From JBKEDS01 sp047975545 (GTDB lineage: Bacteria > Bacteroidota > Bacteroidia > Flavobacteriales > Flavobacteriaceae): 37,655 nt of DNA. The position numbers and the translations under genes are program-made. Positions within the stretch are counted from its first letter, which is position 1. The number at the start of each line of letters is the position of its first letter. The notes beneath the pieces were generated by a model. It worked only from the letters and a program-made list of their open reading frames with translations, made no database searches and was not told where the DNA came from. The DNA is taken from the NCBI GenBank assembly GCA_047975545.1, contig JBKEDS010000054.1, positions 1 to 37,655 of the forward strand. The letters run 5' to 3'. Positions 23,890-31,352 of this stretch are shown one piece after another.

Positions 23890-24513
23890 TTATTTTTTCA
23901 CCTTAATAGTACAACCTATGGCCTTGGTTTCTTTTTGTTCTATATCCTTTCCGGCAAGCAGTGCATCAACGGCGTTTTCAACGTATTTTGTGGTTACTGC
24001 TGCGGCATCTTTATAATTATCGTCTATGCCGCCGATGTATTTTACAATATTGCCTTTGTTTGTTTTTTGAAGCACGAACATGTGCGGTGTTTTGGTGGCG
24101 CCAAACTTGGGGAAAACGGTTTGCGACTTATCGATTAGGTATGGAAAGGTAAAACCTTTGTCCTCGGCACGTTTTTTCATGGCCGGCAAATCGTCGTCGG
24201 GCTTAATGCTGGTATCGTTGGGCATAATGGCTATAACGGGGTAACCTTTGGCGGCATATTTTTTGTCCAAGGCCATAATGCGGTCCTCGTAGGCTACGGC
24301 ATAGGGGCAAGTGTTGCAGGTAAAGGTTACTATAAAACCTTTTGCGCTGCTGTAATTGGATAGCGATACCATTTTTCCATCGATGTTTTCAAGGGAAAAA
24401 TCTTCGGCAACATCGCCTATTTTATAGCCTTCGTTCGTGGTTTCTTTTGAAATAAAAGCACTTGCCAACACGGCAATAAGTACTAATGGTAAAAATTTTA
24501 ATAGCTTTTTCAT
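23890..24513 (-). CDS. Exported thioredoxin-family (redoxin) protein
   Basis: A 207-residue AhpC/TSA-like thioredoxin-fold protein with an N-terminal signal or anchor (MKKLLKFLPLVLIAVLASAF). The redox motif CNTCP is at 66-70, and the cis-proline segment is GATKTPHMFVL. The domain runs from DFSLENIDGKMVSLSNY to YIGGIDDNY. It acts outside the cytosol as a thiol-disulfide or peroxide-reducing protein. The C-terminus has a further Cys (IGCTIKVKK). It is monocistronic with its own terminator. Its partner is unknown, though the TlpA-like protein upstream (24651-25178) could cooperate. Confidence 0.87.
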   Translation of the reverse strand: MKKLLKFLPLVLIAVLASAFISKETTNEGYKIGDVAEDFSLENIDGKMVSLSNYSSAKGFIVTFTCNTCPYAVAYEDRIMALDKKYAAKGYPVIAIMPNDTSIKPDDDLPAMKKRAEDKGFTFPYLIDKSQTVFPKFGATKTPHMFVLQKTNKGNIVKYIGGIDDNYKDAAAVTTKYVENAVDALLAGKDIEQKETKAIGCTIKVKK

Positions 24514-24650
24514 GGTTTATTGTTTTTGCTGTTAATTGTTTTCATTTTTTCCCGCTGAACGGCTGAGCTGTGCTGATAATTTTATTCGCTATCTGCGTAT
24601 TTCTGCGCATTCTGCGGGGTATTTATTTTTTTCGAGGAGCTTCACTTTTA

Positions 24651-25178
24651 TTATTCCAAAAACGGCTTTAACTCGGTTTCCAATTCGTCTTGGGTAAACG
24701 AGCGCTCGAAAAACACACGCTTATTTTCTTTATATATTATGGTGGCGGGTATTGCGCCGGACCAGTCGGGGTTTACTTTGGGTATCCAAGTGTTCATATC
24801 GACATCGTCCAGCACGACCACTTCCGATTTTATTTTATGCTCAACAATAAACGGCTTTAGTTTGGTGTCGTACTGATGCGGAAAATCCAAACTAACTAAA
24901 AGCACCTCAACATTTTTGTTGGCGTATTTATTGCCTACGGCCTCAAAATACGGCAACTCCTTAACGCATGGGCCGCACCAAGTTGCCCAAAAATTAACAA
25001 CGTGTATTTTATTGTCTTGTTGGTTTAAAAGCGGCTCAAGCCCATCATAATCGTAAATATTTAAGTTTACATCCTCCACTTTTGAAATGGCCGTTTTTTC
25101 GGAAACCGCTTCGGGCTTTACATGCTGTTTGCAGCTTGTAAAAATGGATAGGGCAATAAATAATAGCTTAAACCTCAT
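24651..25178 (-). CDS. TlpA-like thioredoxin lipoprotein
   Basis: A 175-residue periplasmic thiol-disulfide oxidoreductase of the TlpA/ResA type. The lipobox FTSC places Cys16 as lipid anchor. The active site WCGPC is at residues 67-71, within VVNFWATWCGPCVKELPYFEA. These proteins reduce disulfides in the periplasm, for example during cytochrome c maturation. The exact partner is unknown. The 137-bp gap to the next gene holds only a short run of CTGCG-containing repeats. The gene is divergent from the trp operon, and its promoter lies within 25179-25300. Confidence 0.88.
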   Translation of the reverse strand: MRFKLLFIALSIFTSCKQHVKPEAVSEKTAISKVEDVNLNIYDYDGLEPLLNQQDNKIHVVNFWATWCGPCVKELPYFEAVGNKYANKNVEVLLVSLDFPHQYDTKLKPFIVEHKIKSEVVVLDDVDMNTWIPKVNPDWSGAIPATIIYKENKRVFFERSFTQDELETELKPFLE

Positions 25179-25277
25179 TTAATTTTATAAATATTTCAGT
25201 TGAAGGCTAAAAATAATCAATACCCCATAACGTGCCGTTTGTTTAACATTCTTTTATGTAAAAATTAACGCTTGGGG

Positions 25278-25308
25278 TTGCGTATTTATATTTTCATTTC
25301 TATATTTG
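25278..25308 (+). promoter_or_regulatory. Promoter of the trp operon
   Basis: The -33 TTG (25278-25280) and the -7 element TATATTTG (25301-25308) match the Bacteroidota consensus with 20 nt between them. Transcription should start near 25313, about 17 nt before the leader peptide. Confidence 0.85.
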
Positions 25309-25329
25309 GCAGAAATTAAATCGAACGTA

Positions 25330-25386
25330 ATGAATTCAACTTTAAATAATACTTGGTGGTGGTGCTTGGCAAACTTAGGTTCGTGA
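25330..25386 (+). CDS. trpL: trp operon leader peptide
   Basis: An 18-codon frame encodes MNSTLNNTWWWCLANLGS with three consecutive Trp codons (25354-25362) and a TGA at 25384-25386. Its place between a consensus promoter and a hairpin-plus-T-run just ahead of trpE makes it the attenuator peptide. Low charged tRNA-Trp would stall the ribosome on the TGG run. The stop codon falls in TCGTGAA, the segment that can pair with the terminator region. Confidence 0.92.
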   Translation: MNSTLNNTWWWCLANLGS

Positions 25387-25458
25387 AGTAGCTTCCCTGT
25401 ATATTTAAATTAAAAATATCGATAAAAGGCTTGTCATTCACGACAAGCCTTTTTTTTA
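25381..25458 (+). promoter_or_regulatory. trp transcription attenuator
   Basis: The terminator hairpin is AAGGCTTGTC (from about 25427) paired with GACAAGCCTT (from 25442), followed by eight T. TCGTGAA (25381-25387), at the leader stop codon, is complementary to TTCACGA (25437-25443), which spans the terminator loop and the first bases of its 3' arm. When the ribosome stalls at Trp codons, this pairing can disrupt the terminator. When it reaches the stop codon it masks TCGTGAA and the terminator forms. Confidence 0.85.
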
Positions 25459-25474
25459 ACCTGAAACAACGTAA

Positions 25475-26881
25475 ATGAAACCATTCAACCTTTACACGCA
25501 TTACAAAAAAATTTTGGCCGACACCATAACGCCCGTGGCGGTTTATTATAAAATACGAGACCAGTTTCCTAACAGTATTTTGTTGGAAAGTGGCGATTAC
25601 CACCGCAACCACAAAAATTTTTCGTATATATGTTTTAACCCCATTGCTTCTATTAAAGTTGAAAACGGCACGATTTACCAAAACTTTCCCGATGGCAGCA
25701 ATATAAATACCAAAATTACCGAAAACGTTAATGTTGCCGAAGAAATAAATGGTTTTACAAAACGGTTTAAGGTACATGTGGACCAAGATTTTAAATTTAT
25801 AAACAACGGCCTTTTTGGCTATACGGCTTACGATGCCGTAAAATATTTCGAGGATATTGATATTGCCCACAAGGACAACTCGATAAATATTCCCGACCTA
25901 TATTATGCTGTTTACCAAAACATTATTGCCATAAACCATTTTAAAAACGAAGCCTATATTTTTGCCCATTGTACCGACAGCTCGCAAAACAATATCGATG
26001 CCATAGACGAACTTATAAACATAAAGGCGTTTGCACAGTATAATTTTAAAGTTGAAGGCGATATAAAATCGAACCTTACCGACGACGAGTTTAAACAACA
26101 TGTCGAATTGGCAAAAAAGCACTGTGCCCGAGGCGATGTGTTCCAGTTGGTGCTTTCCAAGCGGTTTTCGCAACAATTTAAGGGCGACGATTTTAACGTT
26201 TACCGCGCCCTGCGCAGTATAAACCCCTCGCCCTACCTGTTTTATTTCGATTACGGAAACTTTAAGATTTTTGGCAGTTCGCCCGAAGCCCAGCTTATTG
26301 TAACCAATGGCGTGGCCGAAATACACCCCATTGCCGGAACTTTTAGGCGTACTGGCGACGACGATAAGGATGCCGCCCTTGCCGAAGCCCTAAAAACCGA
26401 CGACAAGGAAAATGCCGAACACGTTATGCTTGTGGATTTGGCCCGAAACGATTTAAGCCGGCACGGTAGCAACGTTAATGTGGATACATATAGGGAAGTT
26501 CAATTTTTTTCGCATGTTATCCATTTGGTAAGCAAGGTTACGGGGCATAAGCACAACGAAACTTCGACCATGCAAGTGGTAGCCGACACCTTTCCGGCAG
26601 GTACGTTAAGTGGCGCACCAAAACACCGCGCCATGCAGCTTATCGAGCAATACGAAAAAACCAGTCGCTCCTTTTACGGCGGTGCCATCGGTTTTATGGA
26701 TTTTAATGGCAATTTTAACCATGCCATTATGATACGCACCTTTTTAAGTAAGGACTACACTTTGTTTTGGCAAGCGGGCGCAGGAATGGTGTCCAAATCA
26801 AATCCCGATAGCGAATTACAGGAAGTGTACAACAAACTTGGCGCCCTAACAAAAGCCATAACCCTTGCCGAAAATATTTAA
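25475..26881 (+). CDS. trpE: Anthranilate synthase component I
   Basis: Converts chorismate and ammonia (from the TrpG subunit) to anthranilate, the first step of tryptophan synthesis. The 468 residues show the chorismate-binding core with GDVFQLVLSKRFS, PYLFYFDYGNFKIFGSSPE, HPIAGTFRRTGD, DLARNDLSRHG and FPAGTLSGAPKHRAM. An N-terminal LLESGDYHR segment corresponds to the Trp-feedback site. The order trpE-trpG and the attenuator settle the choice against para-aminobenzoate synthase. The ATG lies 16 nt after the T run of the attenuator. Confidence 0.97.
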   Translation: MKPFNLYTHYKKILADTITPVAVYYKIRDQFPNSILLESGDYHRNHKNFSYICFNPIASIKVENGTIYQNFPDGSNINTKITENVNVAEEINGFTKRFKVHVDQDFKFINNGLFGYTAYDAVKYFEDIDIAHKDNSINIPDLYYAVYQNIIAINHFKNEAYIFAHCTDSSQNNIDAIDELINIKAFAQYNFKVEGDIKSNLTDDEFKQHVELAKKHCARGDVFQLVLSKRFSQQFKGDDFNVYRALRSINPSPYLFYFDYGNFKIFGSSPEAQLIVTNGVAEIHPIAGTFRRTGDDDKDAALAEALKTDDKENAEHVMLVDLARNDLSRHGSNVNVDTYREVQFFSHVIHLVSKVTGHKHNETSTMQVVADTFPAGTLSGAPKHRAMQLIEQYEKTSRSFYGGAIGFMDFNGNFNHAIMIRTFLSKDYTLFWQAGAGMVSKSNPDSELQEVYNKLGALTKAITLAENI

Positions 26882-26937
26882 ATTAAAAAATAAAATAATA
26901 ATATTCAAAGTATTGATTATTAAATATTAATAAAAAA

Positions 26938-27504
26938 ATGAAAAAAATATTAGTAATAGATAACTACGACAGTTTTACCTATAATTTAGTACATTATTTG
27001 GAAGATTTAAATTGCGAGGTAACCGTATACCGAAACGACAAACTAACCTTGGGCGATGTCGAGCCGTTCGATAAAATAGTACTGTCGCCCGGCCCCGGTA
27101 TTCCCGACGAAGCCGGACTGTTAAAACCCATAATAGCAAAATACGCCCCTACCAAAAGCATTTTGGGCGTATGTTTGGGGCAACAAGCTATTGGAGAAGT
27201 GTTTGGCGGCTCTTTAATAAACCTAAACGAAGTATATCACGGCGTAGCCACCAAAGTAACTATTAACGCAAACGATGACCCCTTGTTTAACGGTTTGGAC
27301 AAAACTATTGAGGTAGGCCGCTACCATTCGTGGGTGGTAAGCCCCGATTTGCCCGAAAGCTTGGAAGCAACCTCTTTTGATGATAACGGACAAATCATGT
27401 CCCTGCGCCATAAGGTTTACGATGTAAAGGGCGTGCAATACCACCCCGAATCGGTGTTAACGCCGCAAGGCAAAACGATATTAAAGAATTGGGTTGAAAG
27501 TTAA
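26938..27504 (+). CDS. trpG: Anthranilate synthase component II (glutamine amidotransferase)
   Basis: The 188-residue class I glutamine amidotransferase subunit that delivers ammonia to TrpE. The nucleophile is Cys79 in LGVCLGQQAIG, and the His-Glu pair is in VQYHPESVL (about H169 and E171). The oxyanion loop is SPGPGIPDEAG. It follows trpE by 56 nt. It could also serve folate synthesis, as in other bacteria with a shared subunit, but position makes tryptophan the main role. Confidence 0.96.
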   Translation: MKKILVIDNYDSFTYNLVHYLEDLNCEVTVYRNDKLTLGDVEPFDKIVLSPGPGIPDEAGLLKPIIAKYAPTKSILGVCLGQQAIGEVFGGSLINLNEVYHGVATKVTINANDDPLFNGLDKTIEVGRYHSWVVSPDLPESLEATSFDDNGQIMSLRHKVYDVKGVQYHPESVLTPQGKTILKNWVES

Positions 27505-27581
27505 AACTTTAGAAATTTAAGCATTCAATTTCAAAACTTCTAATATTAACTTCGTAGCATCCAACTTCTAATACCCTTAAT

Positions 27582-28574
27582 ATGAAAGATATATTAAACC
27601 GACTAACAAACCACGAAACCCTATCATCCGAAGAAGCCAAGCAAATTTTGGTAACTATTTCTAAGGGTTCGTACAACCCAAGCCAAATAGCCTGTTTTCT
27701 TAGCGTGTTTATGATGCGCAGCATTACCATAGAAGAATTAAAAGGCTTTCGGGATGCCTTGCTGGAACTTTGCGTTGCGGTGGATTTAAAAGCTTACGAC
27801 CCTGTAGATTTATGTGGTACGGGGGGCGATGGCAAGGATACCTTTAACATTTCAACCCTTGCTTCGTTTGTAACGGCGGGTGCCGGGGTTAATGTAGCAA
27901 AGCATGGCAATTACGGCGTGTCGTCGTCTTGTGGATCGTCCAATGTTATGGAATTTTTGGGCATTAAGTTTTCAAACAATGCCGATTTTTTAAACCGCAG
28001 CATCGAAAAAGCGGGCATTTGCGTACTACACGCCCCCCTATTCCACCCCGCCATGAAGCATGTGGCGCCCATACGCCGGGAACTTGGCGTAAAAACCTTT
28101 TTCAATATTTTGGGGCCTATGGTAAACCCCGCTTTTCCAAAAAACCAAATGGTCGGGGTTTTTAATTTGGAATTTCAGCGCATGTACGGCTACCTATACC
28201 AAAATACCGATAAAAATTACAGCATTGTTTATGCCCTGGACGGTTACGACGAAATTTCGCTTACCGGAAAAGCCAAAATTATTACCAATATATCGGAAAC
28301 CTTGTTTTCGCCCGAAGATTTAAACCTTCAAACCATTGCGCCCGAATCCATTTTTGGTGGTACAACGGTTAAGGCTTCGGCAAAAATATTTTTAAACATT
28401 ATAAACGGTAATGGTACTGAGGCCCAAAACAACGCCGTGTGCACTAATGCCGGGCTGGCCATTGCCACCGCAAAACAAATCCGGCATAAAGAAGGTTTCG
28501 AACTGGCCAAGGAATCGTTATTCTCGGGCAAGGCCAAGAATAGTTTGGAAACCTTAATTGCATTAAGTAAATAA
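27582..28574 (+). CDS. trpD: Anthranilate phosphoribosyltransferase
   Basis: Transfers the phosphoribosyl group of PRPP to anthranilate. The 330 residues match the family. They include DLCGTGGDGKDTFNIST for PRPP/anthranilate binding, KHGNYGVSSSCGSSNVMEFLG, HPAMKHVAPIRRELGVKTFFNILGPMVNP, and the acidic magnesium-binding DGYDEIS. It lies 77 nt after trpG. Confidence 0.97.
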   Translation: MKDILNRLTNHETLSSEEAKQILVTISKGSYNPSQIACFLSVFMMRSITIEELKGFRDALLELCVAVDLKAYDPVDLCGTGGDGKDTFNISTLASFVTAGAGVNVAKHGNYGVSSSCGSSNVMEFLGIKFSNNADFLNRSIEKAGICVLHAPLFHPAMKHVAPIRRELGVKTFFNILGPMVNPAFPKNQMVGVFNLEFQRMYGYLYQNTDKNYSIVYALDGYDEISLTGKAKIITNISETLFSPEDLNLQTIAPESIFGGTTVKASAKIFLNIINGNGTEAQNNAVCTNAGLAIATAKQIRHKEGFELAKESLFSGKAKNSLETLIALSK

Positions 28575-28610
28575 CTAAAAGAACCTGAAGCGCTTTCAGG
28601 TTTATACAAC

Positions 28611-29393
28611 ATGAATATATTAGATAAAATAACAGCCGATAAACGCAAGGAAGTTGCCCTAAGAAAAAGTTTAATCCCCACAAAGCAATTGGAGCAATCG
28701 GTATTGTTCGAGCGGCCAACTGTTTCGCTTTCAAAAAAATTAAAAGAAAGCAGCACTGGAATTATCGCCGAACACAAACGTAGGTCGCCCTCAAAAGCCG
28801 TAATTAACCAAAATCTTAACGTGTTCGATGTTGCCCAAGGCTACCAAGCGGCAGGCGTTTGCGGCATGTCCGTTTTAACCGATGGTAAATATTTTGGCGG
28901 CTCGTTGGACGATTTGCTCACTGCGCGTGCCAGTTGCACTTTGCCGCTGCTGCGCAAGGAGTTTATTATAGACGAATACCAACTTTTGGAAGCCAAGGCC
29001 CACGGCGCCGATGTTATCCTGCTTATCGCCGCCATTTTAAGCCGCGACGACATAAAGCGGTTTTCGGAATTTGCCAAAAGCCTAAACCTTGATGTTTTAT
29101 TGGAGGTGCACAATGAAGAAGAGCTGCATAAATCCATCATGCCCAGTTTGGATATGTTGGGCGTTAACAACCGAAACCTAAAAACGTTCGAGGTTAGTTT
29201 GGAAACCAGCAAACAACTAAGCGCCTTGATTCCAAGCGATTTCATAAAAGTATCCGAAAGCGGCATAAGCCATATTGAAGCCATAAAAGAATTGCGAACT
29301 TACGGCTACAAAGGTTTTTTAATAGGTGAAAATTTTATGAAAACGAGCGATGCAGGCAAAAGCGCCTCCGCATTTATTAAAAACCTCCCCTAA
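28611..29393 (+). CDS. trpC: Indole-3-glycerol phosphate synthase
   Basis: A TIM-barrel enzyme that closes the indole ring from CdRP. The 260 residues carry the typical IIAEHKRRSPSKAVI catalytic lysine strand, SVLTDGKYFGGSLDDL, LRKEFIIDEYQLLEAKAHGADVILL, LGVNNRNLKTFEV and the phosphate-binding VSESGI. The short gap after trpD (36 nt) contains a small hairpin (AACCTGA with TCAGGTT), which may affect mRNA stability. Confidence 0.96.
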   Translation: MNILDKITADKRKEVALRKSLIPTKQLEQSVLFERPTVSLSKKLKESSTGIIAEHKRRSPSKAVINQNLNVFDVAQGYQAAGVCGMSVLTDGKYFGGSLDDLLTARASCTLPLLRKEFIIDEYQLLEAKAHGADVILLIAAILSRDDIKRFSEFAKSLNLDVLLEVHNEEELHKSIMPSLDMLGVNNRNLKTFEVSLETSKQLSALIPSDFIKVSESGISHIEAIKELRTYGYKGFLIGENFMKTSDAGKSASAFIKNLP

Positions 29394-29436
29394 GGTCTTT
29401 GAAAGAAATTTAGGATTTTTCATCTAAAAGAAAACA

Positions 29437-30147
29437 ATGGATAAAAACAATAAAATAGCCGACCAGAAAACGCCATCCCCTTTAAAAAAAACAGGGATGC
29501 AGCTTAAAGTTTGCGGCATGAAATACCCCGACAACATTAAGGCGGTTGCGGCTTTAAGGCCCAATTATATGGGGTTTATTTTTTATGAAAAATCGGTTCG
29601 GTATTTTAACGGAACCATTCCCGAACTACCAGAAAACATAAAAAAAACGGGAGTTTTTGTTGATGCGCCTATAAGTGAGGTAACAGATAAAATAACAAAA
29701 TATAATTTACAAGCGGTTCAGTTGCACGGTAGCGAATTGCCTGAATATTGCAAGGATTTAAAAAAGTTTTCGGATGAAATTCTTAATTCAACTTTAGAAA
29801 TTATAAAAGCGTTTTCAATACAAAACGATTTTAATTTTGAAACGCTAAAACCCTACGAATCCGTTTGCGATTACTTTTTGTTCGACACCAAGGGCAAACT
29901 CCCCGGCGGTAACGGCTATACGTTCGATTGGAATATTTTAAACCAATACCCATTGGCAAAACCCTATTTTTTAAGCGGCGGCATTGGTGTGGGCGAAATC
30001 GATTTAATTAACGCGTTTAAAGCCAGTAAAGCCTATAAATATTGCTACGCCTTGGATGTTAACAGTAAATTTGAAATAGAACCCGGATTAAAAAATGTTG
30101 AATTGTTGAATGAATTCGTAAAAAAGAACAACGCAAAGAAACAATAG
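29437..30147 (+). CDS. trpF: Phosphoribosylanthranilate isomerase
   Basis: Isomerises phosphoribosylanthranilate to CdRP in a TIM barrel. The catalytic strand MQLKVCGMKYPDN holds Cys26 (counted from the first ATG). QLHGSELPEYC, FLFDTKGKLPGGNGYTFDW and FLSGGIGVGEID are family motifs, with the general acid Asp in FLFDT. The frame from 29437 has 236 residues. An ATG at 29497 would remove a Lys-rich 20-residue extension and gives the more usual start, so the true start is uncertain. The gene is followed by a toxin-antitoxin pair before trpB. Confidence 0.95.
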   Translation: MDKNNKIADQKTPSPLKKTGMQLKVCGMKYPDNIKAVAALRPNYMGFIFYEKSVRYFNGTIPELPENIKKTGVFVDAPISEVTDKITKYNLQAVQLHGSELPEYCKDLKKFSDEILNSTLEIIKAFSIQNDFNFETLKPYESVCDYFLFDTKGKLPGGNGYTFDWNILNQYPLAKPYFLSGGIGVGEIDLINAFKASKAYKYCYALDVNSKFEIEPGLKNVELLNEFVKKNNAKKQ

Positions 30148-30213
30148 GCACCACTGCAAGATGCGAAGCAGTCCGTATATTAAAGAGATTCCTTCGCTAT
30201 CACTCGTAAAGAC
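30147..30213 (+). repeat. Probable relic of a small dispersed palindromic repeat
   Basis: GCGAAG (30163-30168) and CTTCGC (30192-30197) form the core of an imperfect hairpin, framed by GGCACCACTGCAAGATGC and the ATCACTCGTAAAGACG side. The arrangement recalls the short GTCATTGCGA...TCGCAATGAC type of intergenic repeat found in many Bacteroidota, from memory of such sequences. It lies at the upstream junction of the toxin-antitoxin insertion. Confidence 0.35.
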
Positions 30214-30242
30214 GTATTTTACAAAAAAACAAATACGCTTTA

Positions 30243-30289
30243 TAATTTTGAAATTAAAGACAAAAGTCTTAAATTTGAAGACAAAAGTC
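30243..30289 (+). promoter_or_regulatory. Promoter and twin operators of the toxin-antitoxin pair
   Basis: The -7 element TAATTTTG (30243-30250) matches TAnnTTTG. Two copies of the small palindrome GACAAAAGTC follow at 30259-30268 and 30280-30289, exactly 21 bp apart, about two helical turns. They end 7 nt before the antitoxin ATG. This suits cooperative autorepression by antitoxin or toxin-antitoxin complex. Confidence 0.62.
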
Positions 30290-30296
30290 CAAGGCC

Positions 30297-30812
30297 ATGA
30301 CACATAAAGAATACAAGCAACAACCAGAAAGCCTAAACGTCCTTAGCGAGGAAATACGAACCTACGTTCGAAAATTCGATGGTATTTCCACTGCGGGAAT
30401 CCAACCCGAGGCCTTAAATTATTCCAATTTTTTCGAAAACAAAATGCTTATTATCCAAACCATCAGGCAAGGTTTACCTTATAAGTTGTTTAATAAAATC
30501 AAGGATTTTACGCCCTTTACCGAGGACGATTGGGCCGAGTACTTAAACCTATCTAAAAAAACCCTACTGCGCCACCGCAACGATTCAAATTATTTTTTCA
30601 AGCCCATCCATACCGAAAAAATAATAGAATTGGCCGAGGTTACAAATTTTGGCAAGGAGGTATTCAATTCTACCGAGCAGTTTTATTTGTGGCTTAACAC
30701 GCCATCGTATGCCTTGGGCAATTTAAAGCCTGCCGAACTCCTTAAAGATTCCTACGGCAAAGAACTCGTCATGAACGAATTAAACCAAATCGAACAAGGC
30801 ATTTTTGCATAA
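30297..30812 (+). CDS. Xre/MbcA/ParS-type antitoxin (DUF2384)
   Basis: A 171-residue antitoxin of the RES-Xre class. An N-terminal helical part with a likely HTH (about residues 75-98, WAEYLNLSKKTLLRHRND) is followed by the DUF2384/MbcA-ParS C-terminal domain (about 120-170, FNSTEQFYLWLNTPSYALGN...AELLKDSYGKELV...LNQIEQG). It should neutralise the toxin by occupying its NAD-binding site and should repress its own promoter. The stop codon TAA shares its last A with the toxin ATG, so translation is coupled. It interrupts the trp operon between trpF and trpB. Confidence 0.92.
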   Translation: MTHKEYKQQPESLNVLSEEIRTYVRKFDGISTAGIQPEALNYSNFFENKMLIIQTIRQGLPYKLFNKIKDFTPFTEDDWAEYLNLSKKTLLRHRNDSNYFFKPIHTEKIIELAEVTNFGKEVFNSTEQFYLWLNTPSYALGNLKPAELLKDSYGKELVMNELNQIEQGIFA

Positions 30813-31270
30813 TGGAAGTATTTAGGTTGTCCAAACAAAAATATGCCAACGAACTAAGCGGCAAGGGCGCGGCAAAATCGGGAAACCGCTGGAATTCCAA
30901 AGGTACCGAAATAATTTACACCGCCCAAAGCAGGGCCTTGGCCATGGCCGAGGTGGCAGTTCATTTAACCTTGGCCACCTTACCAGGCGATTTTGTTATG
31001 ATGGAAATAAACATTCCCGACAGCATAAAAATTGAAGCGCTAAACCCAAAACACCTCCCGAGCCATTGGAACAGCCACCCGCCAAGCATTGGCACGCAAA
31101 AGCTGGGCGACGGTTTTATAGACTCCAATACCAAATGCGTGCTAAAAGTACCATCGGCGGTGGTTCAGGGCGATTTCAATTTTTTAATAAACCCGCACCA
31201 CCCGGATTTCAAAAAAATTAAAATAATAAACACAATACCATTTCCTTTTGACGAAAGGATTTTTAATTAA
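30812..31270 (+). CDS. RES-domain toxin
   Basis: A 152-residue RES-domain protein. Characterised members degrade NAD+ by phosphorolysis or hydrolysis and halt growth. Family features visible are R5 in VFRLSKQKY, GNRWNSKG (Arg26), IIYTAQSRALAMAEVAVHL (Tyr36, Glu47), and the later LKVPSAVVQGDFNFLINPHHPDF segment with its conserved Ser. All conserved polar positions that I can judge by eye are present, so the toxin looks active. It overlaps the antitoxin stop by 1 nt. trpB starts 82 nt later. The sequence between carries CCCGAGCTTGCCGAAGGG, another repeat-like fragment. Confidence 0.92.
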   Translation: MEVFRLSKQKYANELSGKGAAKSGNRWNSKGTEIIYTAQSRALAMAEVAVHLTLATLPGDFVMMEINIPDSIKIEALNPKHLPSHWNSHPPSIGTQKLGDGFIDSNTKCVLKVPSAVVQGDFNFLINPHHPDFKKIKIINTIPFPFDERIFN

Positions 31271-31352
31271 ATAGAAGAAAAACGAAAAACAAATTTTATG
31301 CCCCGAGCTTGCCGAAGGGAACGAATAACAGATTAACGATTAACGAACATAA

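Noticed and set aside
24514..24650. CTGCG-containing triple repeat as CRISPR or regulatory array
   Set aside because: The units are short, irregular and few; no CRISPR-like spacing occurs anywhere in the window.
25316..25870. A long minus-strand frame opposite the trp leader and trpE
   Set aside because: It is antisense to a well-defined attenuator and trpE; the open frame comes from trpE codon bias.
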